From JANXQG01 sp963804375 (GTDB taxonomy: Bacteria; Planctomycetota; Planctomycetia; Pirellulales; Thermoguttaceae), in contig CAWDQE010000004.1 of assembly GCA_963804375.1 (NCBI GenBank), positions 558,001-622,000 of the forward strand: a stretch of 64,000 nt of DNA, given 5' to 3'. The first letter of the stretch is position 1; each line of letters starts with the position of its first letter. Of this stretch, positions 33,849 to 42,822 are shown in pieces. Under the pieces are notes generated by a model. That model had not been told where the DNA came from. It saw only the letters and a program-made list of their open reading frames with translations, and searched no databases. The translations under genes and the position numbers were made by a program.

Positions 33849-35807
33849 ATGGCCCCAAGAATCATCGGCGACCACCCATTGGCCAGGGAGCCCAGCGGAA
33901 AACTGCGGTCCCGCATTGGCACCATTTTTCCGCACAGCCGGACGATCGTGACTTTGCCCGGCATCCATGCGATGCAGCGCATGGCCTACCTGGATCTGCT
34001 GGCCGCTGAGGCTGCCGCCGCCGGCCGGCCGCGAATGTCGCGTGATGAGGAGTTAGCGGAATGGGAAGCCTCGGTCGACCTGGTATTCGAAGAAGGCGAT
34101 GTGCTGATCCGGCCCGATCCGGAAAATATGCCGCTGGCGTTCGAGGCCGACGAAGTGCTCCAGGAGGTCATTCCCAAACACCGCATCAAGTTCCTCAACG
34201 TCCACAACGAGAAGGTCCGCAAGGCGATCGAGCGGCAGGGTGAATGCTGGCGGATCGCCCTGCTGCCGCGGTCGCTGCCGGAAATGGTCCGCATGATTGC
34301 CGCTTCCAAGGTGGCCATCGGCAACCGCGAGATCTACTATTACGACCTGGTCACCGGGACCCACTTCCTCACCTGCCAGGAGTTTGCCTACCTGGAATCT
34401 TTGGACGACGCAGAGCTGCGGCGACACTTAATCGAAATCCGGGACCTGTCCCAACGATACAATCGGCTGGGAACGGCCGAGATCCGCTTCTTCATGGCCG
34501 ACAGCACGTTCGGCGCCGACGAGTTCCGCCAGCACAATTTCGAAGCGATGGATTCCGCCTCGCTGCGATCGGTCTGCGAATCGCTGCGGCGGAAGTTCGA
34601 GTCGGCCGTCCGTCCCGAGTTCCACCGCGACAACCTCGATAGCGTCGAGTGGCGGAGTCACATGTATGCTTCACTCCTGGGCCAGGACGACGAGGCCGTG
34701 TCCGAGGAGCTCCTGCTGGGCATGAGCTCGGAGTTCTTCATGCAGGTGCAATGGTTGCCCGGTTGCCGTATCGCCGACGGCGAGTTGGTGTTCGACCCCC
34801 TTCTCGACAGCAAGGCGCCTTGCGACGGCGACCGCGAACTGGAAACCTTGCGCGACGAGAAGTGCCGGGGGATCATCTTCAACTTCGTCCGCGAACACGG
34901 CGACCTGGAGCACATCAATATCGGCCGGATTGTCGGTTCCTTATCCCGCCGAGCGGTGTTCTACGGCCGGCGCGACGTCTACGTGGCGGCCTTCAAGCTC
35001 CGCGGCGTGGAAGAGGAGATCGTGAACATCGTCCGCATGCAGAAATGGGGCGTCCACGAGCACCTCGACGAGGGCAAATGCCTGCTGGACGCAATCCTCG
35101 AGGCCGACGAATACACGGAGTACATCTTCGATCGCCGCTTGGGGTGCCGGCAGTTGGGCATGAACATGCCGCGCCGCGTCGCCGCCCGGCGGTTGGCCGA
35201 GAAATACTGGGGCGCGCGGACGGAATACCACGGCACGACGATCTGGTCGACCTACTTCCAGCGGGACTACATCCGCGGGATCGCCAGCGACAAGGTTCCG
35301 GTCTGCCGCTTCGAGGATCCGGCCTATGCCTTGCAGTTCGCCCGTTTGTTGGGCCGGGCTGCCGCCCCAAACATGATCGTCGGCCGCTGCGATCTCAATG
35401 GGCAGGTGCTGTTCGACGACGGCGACGAAGTGGTGATCGAGGACGCCGATGGACTTCCCGCCGAGATCGTGGTTGCCGACCAGACGGGGACCTTCGTCGA
35501 CTACCTTCGCGAGTTGGAGGAGTTTGCCGCCGCATACGCCCGGCCGATCATCCGCCGCGAGCAATATGTCGCCGACACAAGCGGTTTCGCTGCCGCCTAT
35601 ATCGAGGCCTTCGAGGACCGCTTCACGGCGCTGCAGCAGGAATACCTCAAGCGTCGTCGGGCTTTCGACACGCTGTTCCTGCACGAACGCCGCGACGAGA
35701 GCGGAAGTTTCGCCTATCGTTGGGAACGCGTCCTGGCCCGCATGCAACGCACGGATGTCCGGTCGCTCACATCGCTGATCAGGGAACGATGCCAGAAGGT
35801 TGCGTGA
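33849..35807 (+). CDS. Hypothetical protein, 652 residues
   Basis: I do not recognise a family. The frame is open from 33753 (TTG), but ATG 33849 is the more usual start. The protein has no signal peptide or membrane segment, is rich in acidic and basic residues, and appears globular: blocks such as GDVLIRPDPENMPLAFEADE, HRIKFLNVHNEKVRKAIE, YHGTTIWSTYFQRDYIRG and FEDRFTALQQEYLKRRRAFD look well conserved in character. Codon use matches neighbours. The stop lies 23 nt before the next gene, suggesting co-transcription with it. A long overlapping frame (34649-35830) is treated as a shadow. Confidence 0.7.
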   Translation: MAPRIIGDHPLAREPSGKLRSRIGTIFPHSRTIVTLPGIHAMQRMAYLDLLAAEAAAAGRPRMSRDEELAEWEASVDLVFEEGDVLIRPDPENMPLAFEADEVLQEVIPKHRIKFLNVHNEKVRKAIERQGECWRIALLPRSLPEMVRMIAASKVAIGNREIYYYDLVTGTHFLTCQEFAYLESLDDAELRRHLIEIRDLSQRYNRLGTAEIRFFMADSTFGADEFRQHNFEAMDSASLRSVCESLRRKFESAVRPEFHRDNLDSVEWRSHMYASLLGQDDEAVSEELLLGMSSEFFMQVQWLPGCRIADGELVFDPLLDSKAPCDGDRELETLRDEKCRGIIFNFVREHGDLEHINIGRIVGSLSRRAVFYGRRDVYVAAFKLRGVEEEIVNIVRMQKWGVHEHLDEGKCLLDAILEADEYTEYIFDRRLGCRQLGMNMPRRVAARRLAEKYWGARTEYHGTTIWSTYFQRDYIRGIASDKVPVCRFEDPAYALQFARLLGRAAAPNMIVGRCDLNGQVLFDDGDEVVIEDADGLPAEIVVADQTGTFVDYLRELEEFAAAYARPIIRREQYVADTSGFAAAYIEAFEDRFTALQQEYLKRRRAFDTLFLHERRDESGSFAYRWERVLARMQRTDVRSLTSLIRERCQKVA

Positions 35808-35830
35808 TCGGTGATCACGGAGGGTCGCTC

Positions 35831-38800
35831 ATGCCTGCTTCTATCGCTGTTTTCTTGTTGGCCGCGCTGCCGATCGCCCAAGCGCCGTATACTCCGGCGC
35901 CAGGCGAACCGGCAGCGCCGAGGCCGAACCGGAGAATCCTCGCTCCGGAGTACGGAACCTCGCCTTCCCAAGGTGCCGAACCGCCCGCCCGCCGCATCCA
36001 ACCGGACGACGCACGGCTCTGCGACGTGTGCTTCGTCGACCCGCAACACGGCTGGACGGTGGGCGATCATGGCGTGATCCTGCATACCGATGACGGCGGT
36101 CAACATTGGTCGCCCCAGGCCTCCGGCATGACTTGCACTCTTAATTCCGTATGTTTCGTCGACGCTCGCTGCGGCTGGGCCGCGGGCGGCATGGCGTATC
36201 CCTATCTGCACGATAGTTCCGGGGCCGTGCTCTGCACACGTGACGGTGGACTGAATTGGCAGCGCGAACCGGTGCTGCTGCCGGCCCTGCGGAAGATCCG
36301 CTTTTTCACGGAACGGCAAGGCTGGGCCGTAGGCTGCCCTTCGGCTATGTTTCCGGGCGGGGCCTTCATCACCCGCGATGCCGGCCGTAGTTGGCAGCCG
36401 GCTTGCAGCGGCGGTACCCTGCGTTTACGGACCGGCGACTTCTTCGACGGCCGCAACGCAATCCTGGGCGGGTCGCTCGGCCTGACGGCCGCGATCAGTG
36501 CAGGCGACTTCGCCCGCAATCCTCAAGCGGGCGTGGTCTTGCCTGGCGTCAACGGCATGCAGGTCGTTCCACCGGGCTATGGTTGGCTCGTTGGCGACGG
36601 CGGCTGGATTGCCCTGACCGGCGATCGCGGCAGTTCGTGGCGGCCACCGCTGGGCAGGCTGCCACCGGAAATGGCCCTCTTCGATTTCTTGGCGCTGGCC
36701 GTCCGGGGGCCGAAATGTTGGATCGCCGGCAGCCCGGGGAGCTGTGTCTTCTTTACCGCCGACGCCGGAAGAACCTGGTCCGCATTTCCCACCGGAACAA
36801 CCCTTCCACTGCGGGCCATTACGTTCGTCGACGATCTGCACGGTTGGGCCGTCGGGCAACTGGGATTGATCCTTGCCAGCACCGATGGCGGCCGCACGTG
36901 GCGGCGGCAGCGATCGGGCGGCGCTCGGGCGGCCGTAATGGCGGTGGCCGGCGTGCCTCAAGACCTGCCGCTGGAGTTGCTCGCCCGGATCTGCAAGGAC
37001 CAAGGCCACTTGGGCGTGGCCGAGGTGCTGGGCCGCAGCGATGTCCAGGCCACTCCGCGTGGCGACGCTCCCCTTGCCGAACGGCTGCACCAGGCCATGT
37101 TGCTCCTCGGCGCGACGGCCGGCGAGATCACTTGGGGATTTCCCGTCCGGCAGCCCGGTCTGCTGCTTCCCGCGCAGGCCGTCATCGGAGACTGGAACCG
37201 CGTCCACAACGGGCACGGCACCGAGGCCTTGCTGGCCTACGTCGTACGGCAAATTCGTACCTGGCGGCCCAGCGTGATTCTGGTTCCGGCCGGTCGCGGT
37301 TCCGAGGGGCTGCCCCAGGTCGTGCAGCAAACCATCGTCGCCGCGGTCAAACTGGCTGGCGATCCGGCCTACATGGCCAGTCAATTCGGATCGGCTGGCT
37401 GCGAGCCATGGACGGTGCAGCGGGTTTACCTTGTGTCGGATGATAACTCCGCTCGCCCGACCAACGTTCAATCGGTGCCCAGAGATTGGGAGGGAGGGAG
37501 GACCCTTGGCAAGATCGCCTTAGATGGGAATGATTGGTCGTCGCGGCTGGGACAAACCTGGGCCGACGTTGCCCTGCCGGCCCGGGCCCTTTTGGACGAC
37601 AGTGATGGAGCCGGGCCGGCCATCGCCAGCGTGCGACTCATCGCGGGCGGGTCAACGGCGGACGGGGCTCCCGCACAAGCTGGTCGTCCGCAGGGCAGCG
37701 ATCCGATAAATCGATTCGACATCATGTCGGGCATTACGCCGATCGATGGTCCTTGCCGCCGGCCAATGACGGAAGCGGACAACGCAAACGGGGGATCCTT
37801 GGACGGCCTTGCCCAGGCGCGGCAGGTGCAAACCGTCTTCGAGCACCTCCAGCGCGATCCCGAGACGGTGTTCGCCCGGCTGGCCAAGGGCGATGCTTTG
37901 CCGCCGGGCATCGACGCCTCCGCCGCCGCGGCGCTGACCTTCCGCATCGCCGAGCAGTTCCGGCATAGCGGCCGCTGGGACCTGGCCGACAAGACCTTGG
38001 CCCTGTTCATCGAGCGTTATCCTTTTGATTCGCTTTCCCGATGGGCTTTGGCAGGGCGTCTCCAGTACCTTGCCGCCAGCGAGAGTCCGCTTGTGGAATC
38101 CGTCGCCGACCATGGGTACATGGTGCCCGGCGGCGGCGGGAAGGACGGGGCCGGAGCGCAAAAGTCGCGTGCCGAGCAGGCCCTGGCTTTGGCCCGGGAG
38201 ATCGAGATCAATCGGCCCGATTTGTTTGCTTCTCCGGCGGTTCGATATCCCTTGGCGGCCGTTTATCGGCAACTGGGGCAAGACGCGCAGGCCCAGCGGT
38301 TCTATGTCCTCGATCACCGCGGCGTCGATCGAGATGCCTGGTGGGACTGTGCGCAAGGTGAGTTGTGGCTGTTGGATCGCAAACGCCCATCGCCCAAGCC
38401 GCTCGTGTCGTGTATCTCTGTAACCGAGCGGCCGCATCTCGACGGGCGGTTGGACAAGACCCTCTGGAAGAAGTGTGCGCCGATCGTGCTTTCCAGTCCC
38501 CTGGGCGACGATCGCGGCTGGCCGGCGACAGTGAGATTGGCCCACGACGAGCAATATCTCTACGTCGCGATCCAATGCCGCCAGGCCCCGGGCGCACGTT
38601 ATGAAGCAACGAGCGAAAAACGCCCGCGCGATCCGGATCTTTCCGAGCACGACCGCGTCGACATCTTCCTCGATCTCGATCGCGACTACGCGACCTATTA
38701 CCACCTCACGATCGACCATCGCGGTTGGGCGGCCGACGCCAGTTGCGGCGATCAGAGTTGGAATCCCAAGTGGTTCATCGCCGCGCAAACAACCGACGGC

Positions 38801-38980
38801 GTCTGGACGGCCGAGGCGGCGATTCCTTTGGCGGAACTCAAGGCGACGATCGTGCCCGGCAAGACGATCTGGGCCCTGGGCTTGCAGCGGACCGTTCCCG
38901 GCGTCGGCTTTCAATCGTGGACCACGCCCGCGGCGACGGCAATCGTGCCGGAGGGGTTCGGGTGGCTGGGGTTCGAGTGA
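35831..38980 (+). CDS. Exported multidomain protein: YCF48-like propeller, LmbE-like domain, CBM9-like domain
   Basis: Start ATG 35831 follows GGAGGG and opens a signal peptide (MPASIAVFLLAALPIAQA); 1049 residues. Residues 55-365 hold BNR/YCF48-type repeats (CFVDPQHGWTVGDHGVILHT, FFTERQGWAVG, FVDDLHGWAVGQLGLILAS). Residues 375-560 resemble a PIG-L/LmbE deacetylase-like Rossmann domain (ICKDQGHLGVAEVLGRSDV, RTWRPSVILVPA), but no clear zinc HPDD motif is visible. After a linker and a helical stretch, residues 850-1049 form a CBM9-like domain (HLDGRLDKTLWKKC, VRLAHDEQYLYVAI, YHLTIDHRGW). The mixture suggests a carbohydrate-binding envelope protein; function unknown. Confidence 0.78.
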   Translation: MPASIAVFLLAALPIAQAPYTPAPGEPAAPRPNRRILAPEYGTSPSQGAEPPARRIQPDDARLCDVCFVDPQHGWTVGDHGVILHTDDGGQHWSPQASGMTCTLNSVCFVDARCGWAAGGMAYPYLHDSSGAVLCTRDGGLNWQREPVLLPALRKIRFFTERQGWAVGCPSAMFPGGAFITRDAGRSWQPACSGGTLRLRTGDFFDGRNAILGGSLGLTAAISAGDFARNPQAGVVLPGVNGMQVVPPGYGWLVGDGGWIALTGDRGSSWRPPLGRLPPEMALFDFLALAVRGPKCWIAGSPGSCVFFTADAGRTWSAFPTGTTLPLRAITFVDDLHGWAVGQLGLILASTDGGRTWRRQRSGGARAAVMAVAGVPQDLPLELLARICKDQGHLGVAEVLGRSDVQATPRGDAPLAERLHQAMLLLGATAGEITWGFPVRQPGLLLPAQAVIGDWNRVHNGHGTEALLAYVVRQIRTWRPSVILVPAGRGSEGLPQVVQQTIVAAVKLAGDPAYMASQFGSAGCEPWTVQRVYLVSDDNSARPTNVQSVPRDWEGGRTLGKIALDGNDWSSRLGQTWADVALPARALLDDSDGAGPAIASVRLIAGGSTADGAPAQAGRPQGSDPINRFDIMSGITPIDGPCRRPMTEADNANGGSLDGLAQARQVQTVFEHLQRDPETVFARLAKGDALPPGIDASAAAALTFRIAEQFRHSGRWDLADKTLALFIERYPFDSLSRWALAGRLQYLAASESPLVESVADHGYMVPGGGGKDGAGAQKSRAEQALALAREIEINRPDLFASPAVRYPLAAVYRQLGQDAQAQRFYVLDHRGVDRDAWWDCAQGELWLLDRKRPSPKPLVSCISVTERPHLDGRLDKTLWKKCAPIVLSSPLGDDRGWPATVRLAHDEQYLYVAIQCRQAPGARYEATSEKRPRDPDLSEHDRVDIFLDLDRDYATYYHLTIDHRGWAADASCGDQSWNPKWFIAAQTTDGVWTAEAAIPLAELKATIVPGKTIWALGLQRTVPGVGFQSWTTPAATAIVPEGFGWLGFE

Positions 38981-39089
38981 GGGGCAAGGTCAAATTGAAG
39001 TTTCAGGAACTTTACGGGTCAAGTTGTGTTGCCATAGAAAGTCCAGGAGGTTGTGATAAAATAACAGTCGTATCTGAAGCATTGGTAGA

Positions 39090-39653
39090 ATGGCAGCAAT
39101 GAAAGACTCTGACCGCGACAACGAAGGTCCGCTGGAGATCGCCATGGCGGGCGATCTTACCGAAAACCAGTCGGATCTGTGCGACAAACTACTGTCCGTC
39201 GAGCCCGGCGGCGAGTGCATTCTTTACTTCGATTCTCTGGGCGGAAGCCCCTACTGCGGCATCGCGCTGACGTCGCTGATCACGCTTCGCGGCCTGCGGG
39301 CCACGGGTGTCGTGGCGGGCGAATGCTCGTCGGCTGCGCTCTGGCCGTTTGCCGCCTGCCAACGCCGGCTGGTCACGCCGCTGAGCGTGCTGTTGTTCCA
39401 CAACATGAAATGGCAGAGCGAAGAGAACGTCGGCCTGCTGGAAGCCGCCGAATGGGCTCGCCATTTCGGGCAGTTGGAAAAAGACATGGACTTGTTGCTG
39501 GCCCGCTTGTTCGGCGTCGCGCCGGAGAAAATCGTCGCCTGGACCCGTGCCGGCCGATACGTCAGTGGTCCGGAATTGGCCGAGGCGGGGCTGGCCGAAT
39601 TGGTCGAGTTGAAGCCCCTGGCCCTGGCGAAACGGCGCCGCAAGTCCCAGTAG
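39090..39653 (+). CDS. ClpP-like serine protease family protein
   Basis: A 187-residue protein of the ClpP/crotonase-like fold. The strand-turn LYFDSLGGSPYCGIAL, the nucleophile segment GECSSAALWPF and the His segment LLFHNMKW align with ClpP (GGS, GQAAS, MIHQP). The third catalytic position, Asp in ERDRF of ClpP, is replaced (RAGRYVSG), so activity may be changed or lost. It does not lie beside a Clp ATPase or another clpP. Two starts are possible (39090, 39099); neither has a good Shine-Dalgarno. A perfect hairpin follows the stop at once. Confidence 0.78.
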   Translation: MAAMKDSDRDNEGPLEIAMAGDLTENQSDLCDKLLSVEPGGECILYFDSLGGSPYCGIALTSLITLRGLRATGVVAGECSSAALWPFAACQRRLVTPLSVLLFHNMKWQSEENVGLLEAAEWARHFGQLEKDMDLLLARLFGVAPEKIVAWTRAGRYVSGPELAEAGLAELVELKPLALAKRRRKSQ

Positions 39654-39654
39654 A

Positions 39655-39703
39655 ATGGACCTCCGAGTCCGTCCCCTGAACCTTGACAGACTCGGAGGTC
39701 CAT
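39655..39703. terminator. 15-bp inverted repeat after the ClpP-like gene
   Basis: ATGGACCTCCGAGTC (39655-39669) and GACTCGGAGGTCCAT (39689-39703) are exact complements with a 19-nt loop. It starts two bases after the stop codon. No T run follows; the loop contains GTCCCCTGAACC, partly like the MITE end at 31459. Confidence 0.6.
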
Positions 39704-39748
39704 CCTGCAACAATTTGCAATAAGCAATTTCTGCACGAGCCCCACGCA

Positions 39749-40912
39749 ATGACCCATGTCACGCCACGTCGCGATTTCCTCCTCGGCCGCACGACCGGGA
39801 GTCCCGGGTGCCCCACTGCCGGCGCGGGACAGGATTCCAACCCGCCTTCGAATGAACCCTACCTGGTCCATCTCTCCCGCAAGGCGATGGCCGGCGAGTT
39901 CGAGATCTGCTTGCCGGTGGCGATTGCGGGCGAGGCAACCGCGGCAGCCTTGGAGGCCCTGGACCTCGTGCAAGCGCTCGAAAAGCAATTGTCGTTTTTC
40001 AAGCCGGACAGCGACATTTCCCAAATCAATCGTGAAGCAGCCGATGCGGCCGTGGAGGTCGAACCGCGGTTGTTCGCCCTGCTGCAAGGGGCGATGCAAC
40101 TCTGGCGCGATAGCAGCGGGGCCTACGACCTTACGGCAACGCCCCTCTGGGAGGCCTGGGGGTTTGCCCGCCGCGCAGGCGCCATTCCATCGCCCGAGCA
40201 ACTCACCCAAGCCCAGAGCCTGGTGGGGGGACAATGGGTCGAACTCGATGAAGCACGGAAGACGATCCGCCTGCTCCACCGGGGAGTCAGGTTGAACCTC
40301 GGCAGCATCGGCAAAGGTTACGCGGTCGATCGGGCGGTGGAACACCTGCTGGCCGCCGGCGTTTCCGATTTTCTCGTCCATGGCGGGTACAGCAGTGTTG
40401 CCGCCCGCGGCTCGGCGGTACGTCAGCCTTTCCAGGCTGACTTGCCCGCGACGCAGCCTAGTCAGGCTGGAATGCCTGACGTGCGTGCTGAAGCCCCTGC
40501 CGCAAGTTCAATCCGGCAGCCGTGGAAGATTGGCGTCAAGGACCCCCTTCGGGACGAGCGACGCCTGGGGCAAGTCGAGTTGAACGATCGGGCCTTGGGC
40601 ACTTCGGGGGCGCAATTCCAGTCGTTTCGCCATCGGGGACGGCGTTATGGTCACATCCTCGATCCGCGAACCGGTTGGCCGGTCGACAGCATGCTTGCGG
40701 TCACGGTCCTGGCGCCCACGGCCGCGGAGGCCGACGCGCTTTCGACCGCCTTTTACGTCATGGGGTCCGATGCCGCCATGGACTACTGCCGGCATCATCC
40801 CTGGATCGCCGCCATGGTCTTTGTTCCCGCGGCGGGCAATCGCTGGGAAATCCATCATCATGGATTGGCGGAGGAATCTGCCGATCTGCTGGCCGCATTG
40901 GCAAGACGGTGA
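39749..40912 (+). CDS. apbE: FAD:protein FMN transferase (ApbE family) with internal repeat insert
   Basis: ApbE attaches FMN covalently to exported redox proteins such as RnfG/NqrC. Start ATG 39749 gives MTHVTPRRDFLLGR, a twin-arginine-like N-terminus whose hydrophobic part is unusually short. Motifs: FFKPDSDISQINREA, GAYDLTATPLWEAWG, NLGSIGKGYAVD, FLVHGGYSSVAARG, ALGTSGAQFQSF and YGHILDPRTGWPV. The protein is 387 residues. About 35 of them (near 221-256) are encoded by a repeat-rich stretch (40411-40516) inserted between the HGGYSS strand and QPWKIGVKDP; this falls in a surface loop of known ApbE folds. The target flavoprotein is not in the window. Confidence 0.9.
   Translation: MTHVTPRRDFLLGRTTGSPGCPTAGAGQDSNPPSNEPYLVHLSRKAMAGEFEICLPVAIAGEATAAALEALDLVQALEKQLSFFKPDSDISQINREAADAAVEVEPRLFALLQGAMQLWRDSSGAYDLTATPLWEAWGFARRAGAIPSPEQLTQAQSLVGGQWVELDEARKTIRLLHRGVRLNLGSIGKGYAVDRAVEHLLAAGVSDFLVHGGYSSVAARGSAVRQPFQADLPATQPSQAGMPDVRAEAPAASSIRQPWKIGVKDPLRDERRLGQVELNDRALGTSGAQFQSFRHRGRRYGHILDPRTGWPVDSMLAVTVLAPTAAEADALSTAFYVMGSDAAMDYCRHHPWIAAMVFVPAAGNRWEIHHHGLAEESADLLAALARR
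40411..40516. repeat. Palindromic CAGCCT repeats inserted in apbE
   Basis: GTCAGCCTTTCCAGGCTGAC (40423-40442) is a near-perfect hairpin; CAGCCTAGTCAGGCTG (40455-40470) is a second one. Both have AGCCT/AGGCT arms. The stretch is read in frame as SAVRQPFQADLPATQPSQAG and onward, which has no counterpart in typical ApbE proteins. Confidence 0.7.
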
Positions 40913-40945
40913 CGCGGCAGATAGAATGGAGTTAGGAGGGATATC

Positions 40946-42052
40946 ATGCGTTGGAAACCATTTGCGTTGTGGATCCTGGCGACGGCATACGCGACGGGCG
41001 AGATCGCCGCTGCCGACGCTCCGACCAATTCGCCCATGTTTCGCCAGTGGATCATACAACAATCAAGGTTCTCGTTGGTGGGCGGGCGTGTCGTCAGCAA
41101 TTGCATTAGCGGCATGTGGATGTTCGGCAGACCCCCTCAGGTCATGACGCAGGGCCAAATTCGTGAAGAGATCCAATTCAACGGCAACGGAATCACGGGT
41201 GCCCTTGTCTATACCTATCAACGCAACGCCGCCAAGACCGGCGAGCCGAAGGATCCGAAGGACCCGAGAATCGAGTGTGTCCTCGATATTAGTTCGGAAG
41301 GCCGTTTTATCCTGCGATATTCCGACAAGGACCAGCCGGAGAAGTATTTCGAATTCACCCAACTTCCCGGACAGCCCATCCGTTTGTCGCTCGCGCCGGC
41401 CGACAAGCCGCGGGTGCTGCGAGCGCCGTCGATCTGGCAGTTGCTGATCATCGACAGGGAAGATTGCGGCAAGGAATTCCTGCCGCTGTTGGAGTCGATC
41501 CGCGGCGACTGGCGCCTCGCCCGCGCGGCGCAGTCGGCCGAAGACGAACTGGTGAAAATGGCTGCCGTGTCGCGCAAGTCGGACCGCAAGCAATGGGAGG
41601 CGTGGGTCGATCAACTGAACGCTCCGCTTTGGACCCAGCGGAACCGGGCCAACCAGAACTTGCGCAACGTCGGGCCGGCCTTGCTCGGGTATTTGAATCG
41701 GCTGGACATGAGCCAGCTCGACGCGGAGCAGAAATCGCGGCTCCGCCGCATCACCCGCGACCTCTCCACGCAAACCGGCGAGGATACGCCGGAGCATGTG
41801 GCTTCGATGCTGATCCAAGATCCGCTGGTCTGGCTGGCCCTGCTTTCGCGCGGCGACGAATCGACCCGCCAGGCTGCGGTCCAGCAGTTGGCAGTGATCT
41901 TGAATGTGCCGATCGCTATCGATCCCAAGGCCGAGCCCAATAGCCAGGCCAAGGCCCGCGAAGAGTTGCGGAAACAGATCGAGAAGACCGTCGGAGAAGA
42001 TTCCAAGCCCGGCGACGCACCCAAGCCGGCGGCAGGGAGTAAGAAGGGGTAG
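40946..42052 (+). CDS. Secreted hypothetical protein with HEAT/armadillo-like helical part
   Basis: A 368-residue protein with AGGAGG six bases before the ATG and a signal peptide (FALWILATAYATGEIAA). The first half is beta-rich (GRVVSNCISGMWMFG, RFILRYSDKDQPEKYFEFTQ, PIRLSLAPADKPRVLRAPS) and the second half helical (WEAWVDQLNAPLWTQRNRAN, LRRITRDLSTQTGEDTPEHV). The RNRANQNLRNVGPALLGYL segment resembles the damage-like HEAT repeats common in planctomycete secreted proteins. Function unknown. It is 33 nt downstream of apbE and could be in the same transcript. Confidence 0.7.
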   Translation: MRWKPFALWILATAYATGEIAAADAPTNSPMFRQWIIQQSRFSLVGGRVVSNCISGMWMFGRPPQVMTQGQIREEIQFNGNGITGALVYTYQRNAAKTGEPKDPKDPRIECVLDISSEGRFILRYSDKDQPEKYFEFTQLPGQPIRLSLAPADKPRVLRAPSIWQLLIIDREDCGKEFLPLLESIRGDWRLARAAQSAEDELVKMAAVSRKSDRKQWEAWVDQLNAPLWTQRNRANQNLRNVGPALLGYLNRLDMSQLDAEQKSRLRRITRDLSTQTGEDTPEHVASMLIQDPLVWLALLSRGDESTRQAAVQQLAVILNVPIAIDPKAEPNSQAKAREELRKQIEKTVGEDSKPGDAPKPAAGSKKG

Positions 42053-42068
42053 ATGTCTCTGCCGTGGC

Positions 42069-42131
42069 GCTCGTAGTCCCGCCTTTAGGCGGTGCCCGAT
42101 AGCAGTTTCCGCCAGAAGGCGGTACTCCAAG
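42069..42131. repeat. Palindromic GTAGTCCCGCCTT-type repeat
   Basis: GCTCGTAGTCCCGCC TTTAGGCGG followed by CCGCCAGAAGGCGGTACTCC: imperfect inverted repeat of the same family as 31365-31521, here without an insertion. It sits between the secreted protein gene and the DUF2760 gene. Confidence 0.65.
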
Positions 42132-42246
42132 CACTCGGTCGAATTCGCCGCACGCCCTGCCCCTTTCCCCTGTGAAGCCGGACGATATACTGCATACTGC
42201 TTACGAGTCGCAGCACGCAAAATATCTCGAAAAAGGCTTTACACCC

Positions 42247-42822
42247 ATGGGACGGATTTGGCTCGCCATACGCATCTTCTTCCTGGTCTTGTTCCAGGGA
42301 CCGGTTGCCAGGCAGGTGGCCGAGGTACTGGAAAAACGCGGTGCAGAAAAAGGCGCGCGCAGCGAGACGAAACCGCCGGCGAAAGTCGCGGAGAAGACCG
42401 ATTCCAAGCCGGCGATTGTCCGGCAACCGCCGAAGCCCGTCCGTAGCGAGGCTATCACGCTTCTGGCGACCCTGCAACGCGAGGCCCGCTTCATCGATTT
42501 CATCAAGGAATCGCTGGATACGTATAGTGATGCCCAGATCGGGGCCGCCGCCCGCGACGTGCACCGCGATTGCGCCAAGGTGCTTGACCGCCTGTTTGCC
42601 ATCCAGTCGATGGTCAATCAGGAAGAGGGCAGCCCCGTCGAGGTCCCGCCCGGTTTTGACGCCGGCCGCTACCGGCTGACGGGCAACGTGGTGGGTGTTC
42701 CACCCTTTCACGGCCGCCTGGTGCATCACGGCTGGGAAGCGGCCGAGATCCAGTTGCCGGCCTGGTCGGGCACACAGCTTTCCGCCCGTGTCGTTGCACC
42801 CGTGGAAGTGGAGTTGGCATGA
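42247..42822 (+). CDS. DUF2760 domain protein, partner of the adjacent Hsp70
   Basis: A 191-residue protein with an N-terminal hydrophobic segment (IWLAIRIFFLVLFQGPVA), a charged linker, and the C-terminal DUF2760 domain (PF10816): ITLLATLQREARFIDFIKES, AQIGAAARDVHRDCAKVLDR and GRLVHHGWEAAEIQLP. The domain is nearly always found next to Hsp70-like genes. ATG 42247 is preferred to the upstream ATG 42172 because the family starts with the GRIWLA helix. Its stop overlaps the Hsp70 start (ATGA at 42819-42822), so the two are translationally coupled. Confidence 0.85.
   Translation: MGRIWLAIRIFFLVLFQGPVARQVAEVLEKRGAEKGARSETKPPAKVAEKTDSKPAIVRQPPKPVRSEAITLLATLQREARFIDFIKESLDTYSDAQIGAAARDVHRDCAKVLDRLFAIQSMVNQEEGSPVEVPPGFDAGRYRLTGNVVGVPPFHGRLVHHGWEAAEIQLPAWSGTQLSARVVAPVEVELA

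Noticed and set aside
34649..35830. 394 codons upstream of the YCF48-like gene, open in the same frame
   Set aside because: They overlap the 652-residue gene in another frame, are Arg/Gly/Pro-rich, and a GGAGGG site plus signal peptide fixes the true start at 35831.
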